Made by a program: the position numbers and the translations under genes. Shown one piece after another: positions 62,240-64,000 of a DNA stretch of 64,000 bases (positions are counted from its first letter, which is position 1; the number at the start of each line of letters is the position of its first letter). The DNA is from Allomuricauda sp. (GTDB lineage: Bacteria > Bacteroidota > Bacteroidia > Flavobacteriales > Flavobacteriaceae). The stretch spans positions 1 to 64,000 of the forward strand of contig NZ_JANQLX010000001.1 of assembly GCF_028280385.1 (NCBI RefSeq), given 5' to 3'. The notes beneath the pieces were generated by a model. That model saw only the letters and a program-made list of their open reading frames with translations, was not told the DNA's origin and ran no database searches.

Positions 62240-64000
62240 ATGAAGTGGCTTAAAATAGCGATGGTAGCTTGTACAATAACCGTTCTGGTTGGTAATGCCC
62301 AGTCGGACAAAGTGCAACCGCCCAATATTCTTTGGTTAACGAGTGAGGACAATAGTCCATTTTTAGGATGTTATGGAGATGAATATGCCACAACGCCCCA
62401 TATAGATAAGCTTGCTTCAGAAGGGTTTTTGTATACCCACGCGTATGCCAATGTGCCCGTTTGCGCCCCGGCAAGGAATACCATTATCTCCGGGATGTAT
62501 GCCAGTTCCAATGGAAACCAACATATGAGAAGTTATTACCCCGCATCAGAATTGGTGCGTTTTTACCCAGAATTCTTAAAGGAGGCTGGGTATTACTGTA
62601 GTAATAACTTCAAAACCGATTACAACACAACAAGTGCCGATGGCAAGGAATTATGGCATGATTCGAGCAGGGAAGCCCACTATAAAAACCGGAAAGAAGG
62701 GCAGCCATTTTTTGCGATTTTTAATTCAACGACCTCCCATGAAAGTTCCATTTTTAAAGCAATTCCGGATAGCCTGTTGAAACACGACCCGCAAAGCGCG
62801 CCAATTCCTCCGTATCATCCAGTCACCGAGGAAATGAAGCACGACTGGGCCCAATATTATGATAAAGTGGGGGAAATGGATGCCTGGGTGGGTGAAAAAC
62901 TCCAAGAATTGGAAGATTTGGGACTGGCAGACAATACCATTGTTTTTTACTACAGCGACCATGGAGGTGTTTTGGCACGAAGCAAGCGTTTCGTTTATGA
63001 ATCGGGAACCAGGGTACCCTTGATTGTTAGGATCCCCAAAAAGTATGAACACCTTTTCCCATCGAAAAACGTAGGGAGCAAGGTAGATCGCCTTGTGAGT
63101 TTTGTGGATTTGGCACCCACCATATTGAGTCTTATAGGTACCAAAATTCCGGATGTAATGCAAGGAAATGCTTTTTTGGGCGAGCAAAAAGCCCCTGACC
63201 CCCAATACGCCTATATGTTACGGGGAAGAATGGACGAAAGATATGATATGTCCCGTTCCGTTCGGGATGCTAAGTTCCGATATATTAAAAACTACATGCC
63301 ACATCGTATCTATGGACAGCATATTGACTACTTATGGAATGCAGCCTCCATGCGCTCGTGGGAGCAAGCTTGTTTGCAAGGAAATTGCAACGAGGCTCAA
63401 AGCAGGTTTTGGAATGAAAAGCCTTCGGAAGAGCTGTACGATACGGAAAACGACCCTTGGGAAGTAAACAATTTGGCCAATGATCCCAAATATGCCGATG
63501 TCTTACATAGAATGCGGGAAGCCAATTCCAATTGGCTCATGGAAATTCGCGATTCGGGATTTATCCCGGAAGCTGAGCTTATAGACAGAACCTTGGGGAC
63601 CACCATTTACGATTATATGCATTCAAAAGAAGTCCCGTTGGAGCAGATTATGCTTGCTGCGGACATGGCTTCTTTAGGAAAGAAAGAGCTCATCCCTGAT
63701 TTGCTAGAGTTTTTGAAACATGAAGATAGTGCTATCCGATATTGGGGCGCAACGGGCTTGCTCATCCTTAAGGGGCAAGCCAAAGCGGCTTTACCTGAAC
63801 TAAAAAAAGCAGCTTTTGATACATCGGGAAGCGTGGCCTGCGTTGCTGCTGAAGCCCTATATCTGTTGGGAGAAAAGCAACTTTGCAGGGAAGCTTTGGT
63901 GCGTGTCATGAAAAACCCAAATGCTTTTGCAAGGCTCCATGCGTTAAATGTCATTCATGAATTGGGTGATAAGGACAAACTTATTGTAGACGCTATAAGG
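62240..64000 (+). CDS. S1-family sulfatase with C-terminal HEAT repeats (partial, runs off the window)
   Basis: The frame is open from ATG 62240 to the last base (587 codons, no stop). A signal peptide (cleavage near G-N-A-Q) precedes the S1 core. The first metal site is L-T-S-E-D-N-S (Glu-Asp instead of Asp-Asp). The formylglycine site is C75 in C-A-P-A-R, and the second metal site Y-Y-S-D-H-G-G. These fit sulfamidase/S1_8-like sulfatases. From ~467 the sequence becomes helical HEAT-like repeats (L-P-D-L-L-E-F-L, A-A-L-P-E-L-K-K), continuing past the window. C-A-P-A-R still fits C-x-P-x-R, so maturation is expected. Confidence 0.88.
   Translation, partial: MKWLKIAMVACTITVLVGNAQSDKVQPPNILWLTSEDNSPFLGCYGDEYATTPHIDKLASEGFLYTHAYANVPVCAPARNTIISGMYASSNGNQHMRSYYPASELVRFYPEFLKEAGYYCSNNFKTDYNTTSADGKELWHDSSREAHYKNRKEGQPFFAIFNSTTSHESSIFKAIPDSLLKHDPQSAPIPPYHPVTEEMKHDWAQYYDKVGEMDAWVGEKLQELEDLGLADNTIVFYYSDHGGVLARSKRFVYESGTRVPLIVRIPKKYEHLFPSKNVGSKVDRLVSFVDLAPTILSLIGTKIPDVMQGNAFLGEQKAPDPQYAYMLRGRMDERYDMSRSVRDAKFRYIKNYMPHRIYGQHIDYLWNAASMRSWEQACLQGNCNEAQSRFWNEKPSEELYDTENDPWEVNNLANDPKYADVLHRMREANSNWLMEIRDSGFIPEAELIDRTLGTTIYDYMHSKEVPLEQIMLAADMASLGKKELIPDLLEFLKHEDSAIRYWGATGLLILKGQAKAALPELKKAAFDTSGSVACVAAEALYLLGEKQLCREALVRVMKNPNAFARLHALNVIHELGDKDKLIVDAIR

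Noticed and set aside
1..64000. CRISPR array, tRNA, rRNA, insertion sequence, phage or origin
   Set aside because: I saw no regularly spaced repeats, no cloverleaf or rRNA-like stretch, no transposase or integrase motif, and coding is continuous on one strand.

Overview
The window looks like a marine Bacteroidota chromosome, most likely of the Flavobacteriia: AT-leaning coding DNA, almost no Shine-Dalgarno sequences, many lipobox signal peptides, and a SusC/SusD pair behind a membrane-anchored TPR-HTH regulator. It is a single, very large polysaccharide utilisation locus (PUL). Every convincing gene is on the + strand. I see no tRNA, rRNA, CRISPR array or insertion sequence.

Layout. 1-99 is the end of an upstream gene. 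131-1879 is the regulator. 1880-2257 is a repeat-rich control region. 2258-7709 is the SusC/SusD outer-membrane import pair. 7710-8040 is a spacer ending in a strong hairpin. From 8041 to the window edge runs an unbroken gene train with gaps of at most 93 bases and two start/stop overlaps. Its order is: an unclassified TIM-barrel hydrolase; sulfatases with an SGNH esterase (10.4-19.0 kb); an alpha-L-fucosidase (GH29), a four-gene redox block (cytochrome c dehydrogenase, ThuA-like, DUF1080, propeller-azurin) and a second GH29 (19.0-29.6 kb); a sulfatase-SGNH fusion and three more ester hydrolases (29.6-36.9 kb); three sulfatases (36.9-41.4 kb); a GH36-like protein and a second DUF1080 (41.4-44.7 kb); GH95, sulfatase, GH95 (44.8-51.2 kb); GH20-like, GH95/DUF5703-like and GH97 enzymes (51.2-57.6 kb); then four sulfatases, the last cut by the window edge.

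Fourteen S1-type sulfatases plus GH29 x2 and GH95 x2 point to a heavily sulfated, fucose-containing polysaccharide (fucoidan or sulfated fucan). GH97, GH36-like and GH20-like enzymes suggest galactose or hexosamine branches, and about five ester-hydrolase domains suggest acetyl decoration. My reading is that esterases and sulfatases strip substituents, exo-glycosidases remove single sugars, SusC/SusD import oligosaccharides, and the redox block may cleave linkages or sugars by a keto-sugar route. No known endo-fucanase is recognisable, so the unclassified hydrolase at 8041, right after SusC/SusD, is of special interest. Monosaccharide catabolism and sulfatase-maturation genes are not in the window.
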